Below, in pieces: positions 1-7,227 of a stretch of DNA of 64,000 nucleotides (position 1 is its first letter; each line of letters starts with the position of its first letter). A program made the translations under genes and the position numbers. A model generated the notes under the pieces. That model worked only from the letters and a program-made list of their open reading frames with translations, made no database searches and was not told the DNA's origin. The DNA comes from Geomonas silvestris (lineage in GTDB: Bacteria; Desulfobacterota; Desulfuromonadia; Geobacterales; Geobacteraceae). Location: contig NZ_BLXX01000004.1 of assembly GCF_014193515.1 (NCBI RefSeq), forward strand, positions 124,001-188,000, in the 5' to 3' direction.

Positions 1-755
1 GTGTTGGCTGCGGAAAACGGGTCGGAAAAGTCGAATCCGAGCATGCCGAACGTGCGGAAATCGATCAGCGTGAAAAGCGACATGCCGACCAGGAGCAGGA
101 CCATCCCCTTGACGAGCAGCTTCCAATTTATGCCGACCGTTTTGCCGCGCCGGATCATGTGCACCAGAACCGGCAGGAGCAGGACCAGCGGCAGCGCGAT
201 GCGGGCATTCGATTTGAAAACGAGAAACCCGGTGCACAAGATGGCAAACAGGTGAAGCGGCACCGTCCGAAGTGTGACCAGCGCGGCGACCAGAAATACC
301 AGGGCCGCAACGGCGAGATCCGTCTTGAAAAAGTACCCGCCGCTGAAGGTGGTAACGCTCCCCCAGGTCTGGTAGCCGCCACCAGCCAGAGCCAACACCG
401 ACAGCAGAAAGAGGGCCACCAAGGAGAACCAGCCTACGGCTTTGAGCTGGTCGCAGGCAAACCGGGTGTTGCGCCCCAGGTAGTAAAAGGAGACGTAGCT
501 CGTGAACTTGAGAAAATCCGACAGTGCCATGACGCTCACGCTGTTGAACAGCGACGCCAGCACCAAGAGATAGAACAACATGACGAACTTGTCGGCCCCG
601 CAGGGCTCGAAGGTCGTGAGGCTTTTCTTGTAAAGCGCCACGTAGCACAGCACCAGCATGGTGAAGCAGACGCTATGGACCGCCGAGAACACCTTGACCT
701 CCCAGAGGTAATCGACGACGAATCTGGTCAGCATGAGGGCCAGAACGGTATTCAC
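1..755 (-). CDS. Wzy-like polysaccharide polymerase, partial (3' end beyond window)
   Basis: Only the first 755 bases (251 codons) lie in the window and no stop codon is reached. The GTG start overlaps the TGA stop of the upstream glycerophosphotransferase gene by four bases (GTGA), so the two are probably translationally coupled. The product is mostly hydrophobic, with about six membrane segments divided by short basic loops such as HMIRRGKT, as in O-antigen or capsule polymerases, which diverge too far for firm motif recognition. It lies in a cluster that already has a flippase, a chain-length protein and an export protein but no other polymerase. Polymerase function is therefore inferred from topology and position; another membrane protein such as an acyltransferase remains possible. 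Confidence 0.6.
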   Translation of the reverse strand, partial: MNTVLALMLTRFVVDYLWEVKVFSAVHSVCFTMLVLCYVALYKKSLTTFEPCGADKFVMLFYLLVLASLFNSVSVMALSDFLKFTSYVSFYYLGRNTRFACDQLKAVGWFSLVALFLLSVLALAGGGYQTWGSVTTFSGGYFFKTDLAVAALVFLVAALVTLRTVPLHLFAILCTGFLVFKSNARIALPLVLLLPVLVHMIRRGKTVGINWKLLVKGMVLLLVGMSLFTLIDFRTFGMLGFDFSDPFSAAN

Positions 756-1897
756 GACTCGCCCCCCACGGCTCCCAGGCGGCGCAAAAGCGCGCTCGAA
801 GCGGCGCAACCGTCCCCCTCCCCGCGCGCCTTTTCCAGGAAGCCCCCCTCCGAGAGCATCCGCTGCAACGTTTCCAGCAAGACCTCTTCGTCTTCCACGA
901 TGGGGTGCTGCACCAGTTCGGCAAGGGGGGCGACAAAGCCCCGCGAACTGTCGAACTGTTTGAGATCGGGGCAGTAAAGGATCATCGGCTTGCCGAGGGT
1001 CTGGTACTCGAAGTACACCGACGAGATATCGGTGATGAGGCAGTGGGAAGCTCCGAGCAGCTGATAAAGCGACAGGTTCCGGGAGACCAGCTCCGCGTCG
1101 TCCACAAAGACTATCGAGGAGTACCTGTCGAACGTCGAGCGGTCCGCACGCGCCATGGGGTGCGGTTTGACGAGGCAAACAACGCCGTGACGCGCGAACA
1201 GGGCGTCCAACCGGCCCAGGTCGACCGCACCGGAAAATATGTCAGCGCTGCGGTCGCCGTCCGAACGGGAATCGCCCACCACGGCCGTGCGATAGGTGGG
1301 CATCCAGACCATGCAGAGCCGGTGCGGCGGCAACGTCAAGGCGTCGAGCGCGACCTGGTCTCGCATCAGGTCGCTGCGAGGATGATCCGCCACGAGGACG
1401 CGACTCTCGTCCACTCCGAAGGCCCGTGCCATGATGGAGCGGTACCGGGAATCGCTTGCCAGGGTATAGGTGAACCTGGGGACCTCGCAGGGGTCCTTGC
1501 CGTCGAGAAACCCGATCCGTTTGAGCGGCATGCCGTGCCAGATATTGGTGACGGTCTGTCGCGCATGCGGGCGGAAAAAGGAAAAACAGCCGTGGGTGAA
1601 GATCACGTAGCGCGCCCGGTGGTACAGGAAAATCCCCCTGAGGCTGTACCGGTAGGCCTGCGTAACCTCCTCGCCTTGCAACCAGTCCGGCGGGATTGCT
1701 CCTTTTTGGCAGGTCAGCACCAGGAGATGCAGAGAATGCTTCCGGGCGGCACGCGCCAGGGCCCTCGTCGAATCGTCGTAGTCCGGGAAGGCGTTAACGG
1801 CCACCACGCGGGGATCTTTGGGTACCAGGGTGCCGAGCAACTGCCAGATAGGCTCAAGCCACGGTACGAGGTGTTTTTTCCAGCGTAAAGACATCAT
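752..1897 (-). CDS. TagB/TagF-type CDP-glycerol glycerophosphotransferase
   Basis: A 381-residue protein of the CDP-glycerol:poly(glycerophosphate) glycerophosphotransferase family, which moves glycerol phosphate from CDP-glycerol onto a glycan or teichoic-acid-like acceptor. Family signatures are seen in order: WHGMPLKRIGF near residue 120, the VKPHP motif near 245, and TDISSVYFEY near 295, which lines the CDP-glycerol site. The start MMSLRWKK at 1897 was chosen because the open frame upstream of it only mirrors tagD. It lies 32 bases downstream of tagD, which would make its donor substrate, and overlaps the polymerase gene by four bases. In a Gram-negative bacterium it most likely decorates or builds a phosphoglycerol-containing capsule or exopolysaccharide. 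Confidence 0.85.
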   Translation of the reverse strand: MMSLRWKKHLVPWLEPIWQLLGTLVPKDPRVVAVNAFPDYDDSTRALARAARKHSLHLLVLTCQKGAIPPDWLQGEEVTQAYRYSLRGIFLYHRARYVIFTHGCFSFFRPHARQTVTNIWHGMPLKRIGFLDGKDPCEVPRFTYTLASDSRYRSIMARAFGVDESRVLVADHPRSDLMRDQVALDALTLPPHRLCMVWMPTYRTAVVGDSRSDGDRSADIFSGAVDLGRLDALFARHGVVCLVKPHPMARADRSTFDRYSSIVFVDDAELVSRNLSLYQLLGASHCLITDISSVYFEYQTLGKPMILYCPDLKQFDSSRGFVAPLAELVQHPIVEDEEVLLETLQRMLSEGGFLEKARGEGDGCAASSALLRRLGAVGGES

Positions 1898-1929
1898 AGT
1901 TTTGGCCTGAGCTCGGAGAAAACCCGCGG

Positions 1930-2361
1930 TTAGAGGTTCGGGAGGGCATCGTTGCGTATGCTCAAAAGGACGCTGTTTATCAGCGTCGAGGAGGTACCCT
2001 TGGTGTACGGAAAGTACACGATGCGGACCCCGACCTCGTTGAACTGCTGTTCCAGCTGCTGCCATTTGTCCGAGCTGTACCAGTCGTCTCCCACGAACAT
2101 CACGTCGAACTTGATTTTCTCCCACGCCTCGAACTTGTTCATGCTTTCCTGCGGAATGACGGCGTCGACGTATCTGTTGGACCTTACTATTTCGAGGCGC
2201 TCTTCGAAGGGGATTACCGATCTCTTGTTCTTGTAACTTACCAGCTCGTCAGTAGTGACCCCAACTATCAGCTTGTCGCACATGGACTTCGCATTTCTCA
2301 GAAGGTTCAGGTGACCTATGTGGAACAAGTCATAAACTCCGGTGGTATAACCTATAACCAT
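1930..2361 (-). CDS. tagD: Glycerol-3-phosphate cytidylyltransferase
   Basis: A 143-residue nucleotidyltransferase of the TagD family, close to full family length. It would make CDP-glycerol from CTP and glycerol 3-phosphate in the cytoplasm. The CTP-binding HxGH motif is HIGH at residues 14-17, and YTKGTSST near residue 118 matches the conserved RTEGISTT-type loop. GDDWY near residue 92 also fits the family. It sits 13 bases after asnB and just before a glycerophosphotransferase gene, so donor synthesis and transfer are paired. A related CTP transferase acting on another polyol phosphate cannot be ruled out, but the neighbour favours glycerol. Confidence 0.88.
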   Translation of the reverse strand: MVIGYTTGVYDLFHIGHLNLLRNAKSMCDKLIVGVTTDELVSYKNKRSVIPFEERLEIVRSNRYVDAVIPQESMNKFEAWEKIKFDVMFVGDDWYSSDKWQQLEQQFNEVGVRIVYFPYTKGTSSTLINSVLLSIRNDALPNL

Positions 2362-2374
2362 GTCGTTTCTCCTT

Positions 2375-4324
2375 TCAGGCTGCTTGATCGAAATATCTCT
2401 GCATGAACAACTCGACGTTCACCAGCATCCATATCTTCAGCGCGAAGGGGTGGCTTTTGGACAACATGTCGCTGTCGAGCCACTGTTCGACCTTCGCGGT
2501 ATTGTAGAGGCCCCTGTTCCTCGCTTTGCTGCTGAGCAGGTGGTCCCGGGCATAGCTGTTGAACCTGCCGCCGAACCAGTCGTTGAGCGGAACGGGAAAT
2601 CCCATCTTCTTGCGGTAGATGAGGTCGCGGGGCAGGTATTTTTCGCTCGCTTTTTTGAGGATGTACTTCGGCGTGTCGTGCACCTCGGAGATCTTGTCGC
2701 TCATAAGCCACCTGCTGGCGGCGAAATCCGCCTGCGAGTTCCACCTGAGCTTGTAGCTGGAGGGGACGGTGAAGGCGAATTCGACCAAACGGTGGTCAAC
2801 AAAGGGGACCCGGGCCTCGACCGCCGTCGCCATGGTCGTCATATCGACCCGGTGCAGCAACCCCAACAGGTGAACCCGCTCGAAGGCGTACATCATCTTG
2901 TTCTCGTAGGAATGCCCCTTTAGCTGCTCGAACCAGCCGGAGAAGTGCTCCCTGAGGTTGGCGTCCAGGCCGCGCCACGGGATATCCGGGGACATAAGAT
3001 CGCACTTTTCGTCCGAGCTCGTGTAACTGTAGATGCTGAGAAAATGATCGAGCTCGCTGCCAAAGGTATCGGTACGGTACTTTTTGAAGAAGTTGTCCAG
3101 GAACTCCTGGCGCTCGTTCAAGGAAGCCCCGCCAGCGGAGCCGTCCTTGAGCCGCTGGTAGTCGAAGCAGGACCTGAAAATTCTCCCGTAACCGCCGAAG
3201 ATCTCGTCGGCCCCCTCCCCCGACAGGACCACCGTTATGTGTTTCTTGAGCTCCCGCGACATTTCGTACAACGACACCTCGTTCGGCACCGAAAGCGGCG
3301 CATCCTTGTACCAAACGAGCTGTTCCATGGTCTCGATGTACTTGTCCGCCGAAAGAAGGATCTCCGTGTGGTCGGTCCCGTACTGATCGGCTACCATCTG
3401 CGCCCAGGCGAATTCGTTATACCCCTCCTCGGCAAAGCCCACCGTGAAGGTCTTCACGGCAGGACCCGCCAAGCGGGCCATGCAGGCGACGACGAGGCTC
3501 GAATCGACACCGCCGGAAAGGTAGGCACCCACCGGGACATCCGCCACCATCCGGTACTGGACCGCCGAGCGGAAAATCTCGTCCAACCGTTCCAGGTAAA
3601 ACGCCTCGCCTTTGTCGTGCTCCTGCTCGGCAAAGGCGCCGACGGGGTTCCAGTACTCCTTGAGCCGCGTGTCGCCGCGCCCGTTGACCTCGAGGTAGTG
3701 GCCGGGCTTGAGGGAGAGGATCCCCTTGAAGTACGACTCTTCGCCGATCGGGTGCCTGAAGGAAAGATAAGAGGAGACTGCTTCGACGTTGAGCTTCGCG
3801 GGCTCATCGAGCACCCTGAGAATGGATTTAATCTCGGAGGAAAAGGTCAGCGTTTCGGACTTGACCGTGTAGTAGAGCGGCTTGATGCCGAGACGGTCTC
3901 GTACCAAATAGAAGGTGTCGTTGGGCTGGTCGTAGACTACAAAGGCAAACATGCCGATGCACTTCTCAACGAACGCGATACCGTAGCACTGGATGCCGTA
4001 GAGAAGAACCTCGGTATCCCCCTTTGTTCTGAACTCGACACCCCGGCTCGCCAGGTCTTGCCTGAGTTCGCGATAGTTGTAGATTTCCCCGTTGAATACC
4101 ACGGTGAATCTGCCGTCCGCAGTCGTCATCGGTTGTTTGGCTTTCGCATCGAGATCGATGATGCTCAGGCGGCGATGCCCGAAGCTGTAACGGTCGGTGA
4201 ACGCTACCCCCCAATCATCGGGCCCGCGGTGGCTCTGCAAATGGAGAGCGTCGGTAAAACGATCCCGCGTGGCGAAACGTCCCGCTTCGCGGCGCATGCC
4301 TATCTGTCCGAAGATTCCGCACAT
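2375..4324 (-). CDS. asnB: Asparagine synthase (glutamine-hydrolysing), AsnB-like
   Basis: A 649-residue class II glutamine amidotransferase. The N-terminal MCGIFG places the nucleophile at Cys2 after methionine removal, and the glutaminase half includes SHRGPDDWG (31-39) and FNGEIYNY (78-85). The synthetase half carries the ATP-pyrophosphatase P-loop SGGVDSS at 270-276. The enzyme would convert aspartate to asparagine using glutamine ammonia. Because it sits inside a polysaccharide operon, 13 bases before tagD and 80 bases after the flippase gene, it may instead amidate a sugar acid of the polymer, as AsnB homologues in O-antigen clusters are thought to do. The fold is certain; the physiological acceptor is not. 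Confidence 0.9.
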   Translation of the reverse strand: MCGIFGQIGMRREAGRFATRDRFTDALHLQSHRGPDDWGVAFTDRYSFGHRRLSIIDLDAKAKQPMTTADGRFTVVFNGEIYNYRELRQDLASRGVEFRTKGDTEVLLYGIQCYGIAFVEKCIGMFAFVVYDQPNDTFYLVRDRLGIKPLYYTVKSETLTFSSEIKSILRVLDEPAKLNVEAVSSYLSFRHPIGEESYFKGILSLKPGHYLEVNGRGDTRLKEYWNPVGAFAEQEHDKGEAFYLERLDEIFRSAVQYRMVADVPVGAYLSGGVDSSLVVACMARLAGPAVKTFTVGFAEEGYNEFAWAQMVADQYGTDHTEILLSADKYIETMEQLVWYKDAPLSVPNEVSLYEMSRELKKHITVVLSGEGADEIFGGYGRIFRSCFDYQRLKDGSAGGASLNERQEFLDNFFKKYRTDTFGSELDHFLSIYSYTSSDEKCDLMSPDIPWRGLDANLREHFSGWFEQLKGHSYENKMMYAFERVHLLGLLHRVDMTTMATAVEARVPFVDHRLVEFAFTVPSSYKLRWNSQADFAASRWLMSDKISEVHDTPKYILKKASEKYLPRDLIYRKKMGFPVPLNDWFGGRFNSYARDHLLSSKARNRGLYNTAKVEQWLDSDMLSKSHPFALKIWMLVNVELFMQRYFDQAA

Positions 4325-4404
4325 ACCTTATCGTCCCTTCCTGCCTTCGTTTTTATTACCCCGACCACAGACAGCCCGCGGTAGCCGAGCGGTCACCCCG
4401 GATC

Positions 4405-5898
4405 TCAGCGCCCGGTCCCCGGTGCTTCGGGTTCCTGCCGCACACGTTCTGGCTTTTCCGATCGTGAAAGTGAGGTCTGGACCAGTTTCCGTATCGCGGT
4501 TTTCTGTTCGTCGTCCAGGGTACAGACGGCGCAAACCGCTACCGCAACACCAAAAAGTGCCAGCGAAGCCCCGATCGAGGTTGCCTTCAGCTGCCAGGCA
4601 ACAACCGAGCCGGCACCAAGCAGCGCCAGCGACGCCACGGCTCTGCGCTCGAGGTACATGCACCCAAGCGCACGGTAGGTGAACCCCAGGTACATGAGGT
4701 TGAGGAAAACATGGGTCAAGACACAGGCGACCGCGGCGCCCCTTATACCCCAGATCGGGATAAGGAACACGTTGAGGGCGAGGTTCACGAAAAGGGAGCT
4801 GGCCACCCCGATCGCCCGAAGCCGCTGGTTATCCGAAATAGTGATGAGCAGTCCGTAAGCCCCTCCGAAGAAGCGCAGGAATATCACCGCAGAGAGGAGC
4901 TGCAAGACGGCGACGGACTGCAGATACCCCGGGCCGTACAGAAGAGATATGGCCTGGTCGGCATAGAGGAAAAGCGAGAGCGAAACGATGCCGCCGACAA
5001 CCATGAGGTACCTGTTCAGCGAGAAACCGTACTCTTTGAACCGTTCACCGTCTGTTTTGAAGCTGGCCGACACAAGCGGCGTGTACGATGAGACCAGGAC
5101 ATCGCACAGGACCATTGTCGCGCTCACGATGCGCATCGCCGACTGATAGTGGCCGATGTCGCTGTTACCCTGGTAATAGGAGATGAGCACGGTATCGAGT
5201 TGAAAATAGAGCACCGCGATGATGGCGTGCACGCCAAACGGCATGGTCTTTAAAAGGAGAGCCTTGCTATTTTCGAGATGAAAGGAGAGCTTGGGGCGAC
5301 CGACCTTCTGCACCAAGAGTCGGTAGCTGTAGGCGAAGTACAGCAATCGGGCGGCGAAAAAAGCCAAGGCGACACCGACGGTTTCAACCCCAAGGAAAAG
5401 CAGCACCGAGACGAGGACGATCTGGAGCAGGTTCAACACGATGGTGGGGTACATCTCGTACTCGAAGAGATTGAGCCCCCGGAAAACGGTGTTGAAGTAC
5501 AACCCGAAGGAATAAAGCGAGTAGCCGGCCCACAAGATGGCGATGATGAGGCGGAGGTCCCAGGAGTACCCCATGAAGGCTGCCAGCGCCAGCAGACCGA
5601 GCGACGAGGGGATCACCAGCAGCAGTTTGGTGGCAATCACCTCGCCTGTGAGCTCGACCGTCCGCGCGGGATCCGCGGCGACCTCCTTGACCGTGTACAG
5701 GTTGAAACCGTAGTCCAGAACGACGAGGAAGATGCCCGCCAAGGACGAGGCCAAGGCAAACTTCCCGAATTCCTCCGCACCGAGGAACCGCGCAATCACG
5801 ATAAATAAAAAGGCGTTGGATAAAAATCTGAGCCCAAAGCTCACCGTGCCGAACAGGGAGTTCCTGAAAAGCGCGCTCAACGCAGGCCGTCCTGGCAC
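4405..5898 (-). CDS. Wzx-like polysaccharide flippase (MATE/MOP superfamily)
   Basis: A 497-residue integral membrane protein with about 12-14 hydrophobic segments and the start typical of the polysaccharide-biosynthesis (RfbX/Wzx) family, NSLFGTVSFGLRFLSNAFLFIVIARFLGAEEFG, in which conserved glycines precede a GxxxFG turn. It would carry lipid-linked repeat units across the inner membrane. The C-terminal 35 residues are hydrophilic and charged (SLSRSEKPERVRQEPE). It lies between the chain-length gene and asnB on the same strand, with 86 bases to the former and 80 to the latter. A strong hairpin without a T-run (CCGCGGC-CAAA-GCCGCGG, 5930-5947) sits in the gap before it and might cause RNA processing or differential expression. 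Confidence 0.85.
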   Translation of the reverse strand: MPGRPALSALFRNSLFGTVSFGLRFLSNAFLFIVIARFLGAEEFGKFALASSLAGIFLVVLDYGFNLYTVKEVAADPARTVELTGEVIATKLLLVIPSSLGLLALAAFMGYSWDLRLIIAILWAGYSLYSFGLYFNTVFRGLNLFEYEMYPTIVLNLLQIVLVSVLLFLGVETVGVALAFFAARLLYFAYSYRLLVQKVGRPKLSFHLENSKALLLKTMPFGVHAIIAVLYFQLDTVLISYYQGNSDIGHYQSAMRIVSATMVLCDVLVSSYTPLVSASFKTDGERFKEYGFSLNRYLMVVGGIVSLSLFLYADQAISLLYGPGYLQSVAVLQLLSAVIFLRFFGGAYGLLITISDNQRLRAIGVASSLFVNLALNVFLIPIWGIRGAAVACVLTHVFLNLMYLGFTYRALGCMYLERRAVASLALLGAGSVVAWQLKATSIGASLALFGVAVAVCAVCTLDDEQKTAIRKLVQTSLSRSEKPERVRQEPEAPGTGR

Positions 5899-5984
5899 GA
5901 CAGGAAATGCACCGGACTGTCGCCGTTTGCCGCGGCCAAAGCCGCGGAAGAAACCTTTTGGGGGGCGGTATCATGAGGCATGCA

Positions 5985-7181
5985 TCACCTCTTTGCCGTA
6001 TGAAGCGGCTTCAGCTTCAGCATGTTGCGAATGAGCTTCCAGCGCTCGGAGTCTTCTTCCGACATCCTCTCCTTCGATTCGCAAAGAAAGGCATAAAGGG
6101 TCGCCAGCACGCCCATTACTACTGTGGCCCCCAGTACGATCAAGATCCTCTTTGGTTTGACTTTCTTGTCGGGAACGGTCGCCGTTTGAATCACCTGCAC
6201 TCCGTCGTTTTTGTTCCCCTCACTGAACTTGGCCATCTCGTATTGCTTGGTGAGGAGCTCGAACACCGCCTCTTGCACCCTGAACTCTCGCATCAGCCGC
6301 ACGTACTCCTGCCCCAATTGCGGGACGGAACCAACCGAAGGGATGGCACCTTGCTTGTCGCTCCCCTCGATCCTCGCGATCTGCGCCCGCAGTTTTGCCA
6401 TGCTCGCCTGCAGCCCCTGCACCTCCGGACTGGTGTCGGTCAGACGGCTGCGCACCCCGGCTAGTTGGACCTCCTGCACCGCGAGCTGCGCTTTAAGGTC
6501 GGCAACCCCCAGGATGGAGACCTTTGCCTGTTCGGGTACGTCGAGGACCTTGTTTTTCGATTGGAACTGTTTCAAGGCATCTTCCGCCTTGGAAAGATCC
6601 TGCTTGGTCTTTGCAAGGCGCTCTTCCAGATAGCTCCTGTTTTGGCCGGCGCTGGTAAGGTTCAGTCGCACGGTCAAGCGGCCCAGTTCATCGGCAAAGG
6701 CATTCGCCATATCAGCCGCGAGTTTCGGATTTTTATCCTCCACGGTGATGGAGATAATCCCGTCCTTTTTCCCGGCGGCGATGTCGGTGTTTTTGTCCAA
6801 TTCCTTGTAGGTATCGAAGCGGTTGTCCTTGTCATAGACCTGCATCAACTTGAAACGGTCGATGACCTTGTCCTGGATCTCTCTGCTGTTCAGCATGCCG
6901 ACGTACAGGTCGGCGGTCGTCCCCTTGCCGAGCAGGTCTCCCGCCAGACTGGCCATGCCGCCTGACATCGCGTTCATCATCCCCACCAGGCTGCCGTCCT
7001 GCTGAGGGGGCAGGATCATCGCCGTACTGCTGTAAATCTTGGGCAGCATGAAGGAGACCGCTAAGGAGACGACAAAAGTGGCAGCACTGACTTTCGCGAT
7101 CATCCGCCAGTGTTTGGCCATGACCTCCAGGTAGTCGAGCAGGTTCACCGCATCGGGGTTATCGGTAACTTTTCGTTCCAT
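5985..7181 (-). CDS. Wzz-type polysaccharide chain-length/copolymerase protein
   Basis: A 398-residue protein with the two-transmembrane architecture of polysaccharide co-polymerases: an N-terminal segment at about 33-52 (SAATFVVSLAVSFMLPKIY), a large periplasmic coiled-coil region, and a C-terminal segment at about 349-371 followed by a short charged tail. The Wzz fold opens with DYLEVMAKHWRMI and IYSSTAMILPPQ. There is no cytoplasmic tyrosine-kinase domain, so this is a kinase-less form. It starts 46 bases after the SLBB export gene in the same operon. It should set polymer length and link the inner-membrane polymerase to the export channel. Confidence 0.88.
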   Translation of the reverse strand: MERKVTDNPDAVNLLDYLEVMAKHWRMIAKVSAATFVVSLAVSFMLPKIYSSTAMILPPQQDGSLVGMMNAMSGGMASLAGDLLGKGTTADLYVGMLNSREIQDKVIDRFKLMQVYDKDNRFDTYKELDKNTDIAAGKKDGIISITVEDKNPKLAADMANAFADELGRLTVRLNLTSAGQNRSYLEERLAKTKQDLSKAEDALKQFQSKNKVLDVPEQAKVSILGVADLKAQLAVQEVQLAGVRSRLTDTSPEVQGLQASMAKLRAQIARIEGSDKQGAIPSVGSVPQLGQEYVRLMREFRVQEAVFELLTKQYEMAKFSEGNKNDGVQVIQTATVPDKKVKPKRILIVLGATVVMGVLATLYAFLCESKERMSEEDSERWKLIRNMLKLKPLHTAKR

Positions 7182-7227
7182 TTAGTAAACTCCGGGAGCT
7201 TCGTTTTGCTGTCTGTGCAAGGTCCGA

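Noticed and set aside
1898-2125. N-terminal extension of the glycerophosphotransferase frame
   Set aside because: It overlaps tagD in another frame and has no family similarity; the MM start at 1897 fits.
2945-4384. Plus-strand open frame of 479 codons opposite asnB
   Set aside because: Antisense to a gene with all amidotransferase and synthetase motifs; no domain in the translation.
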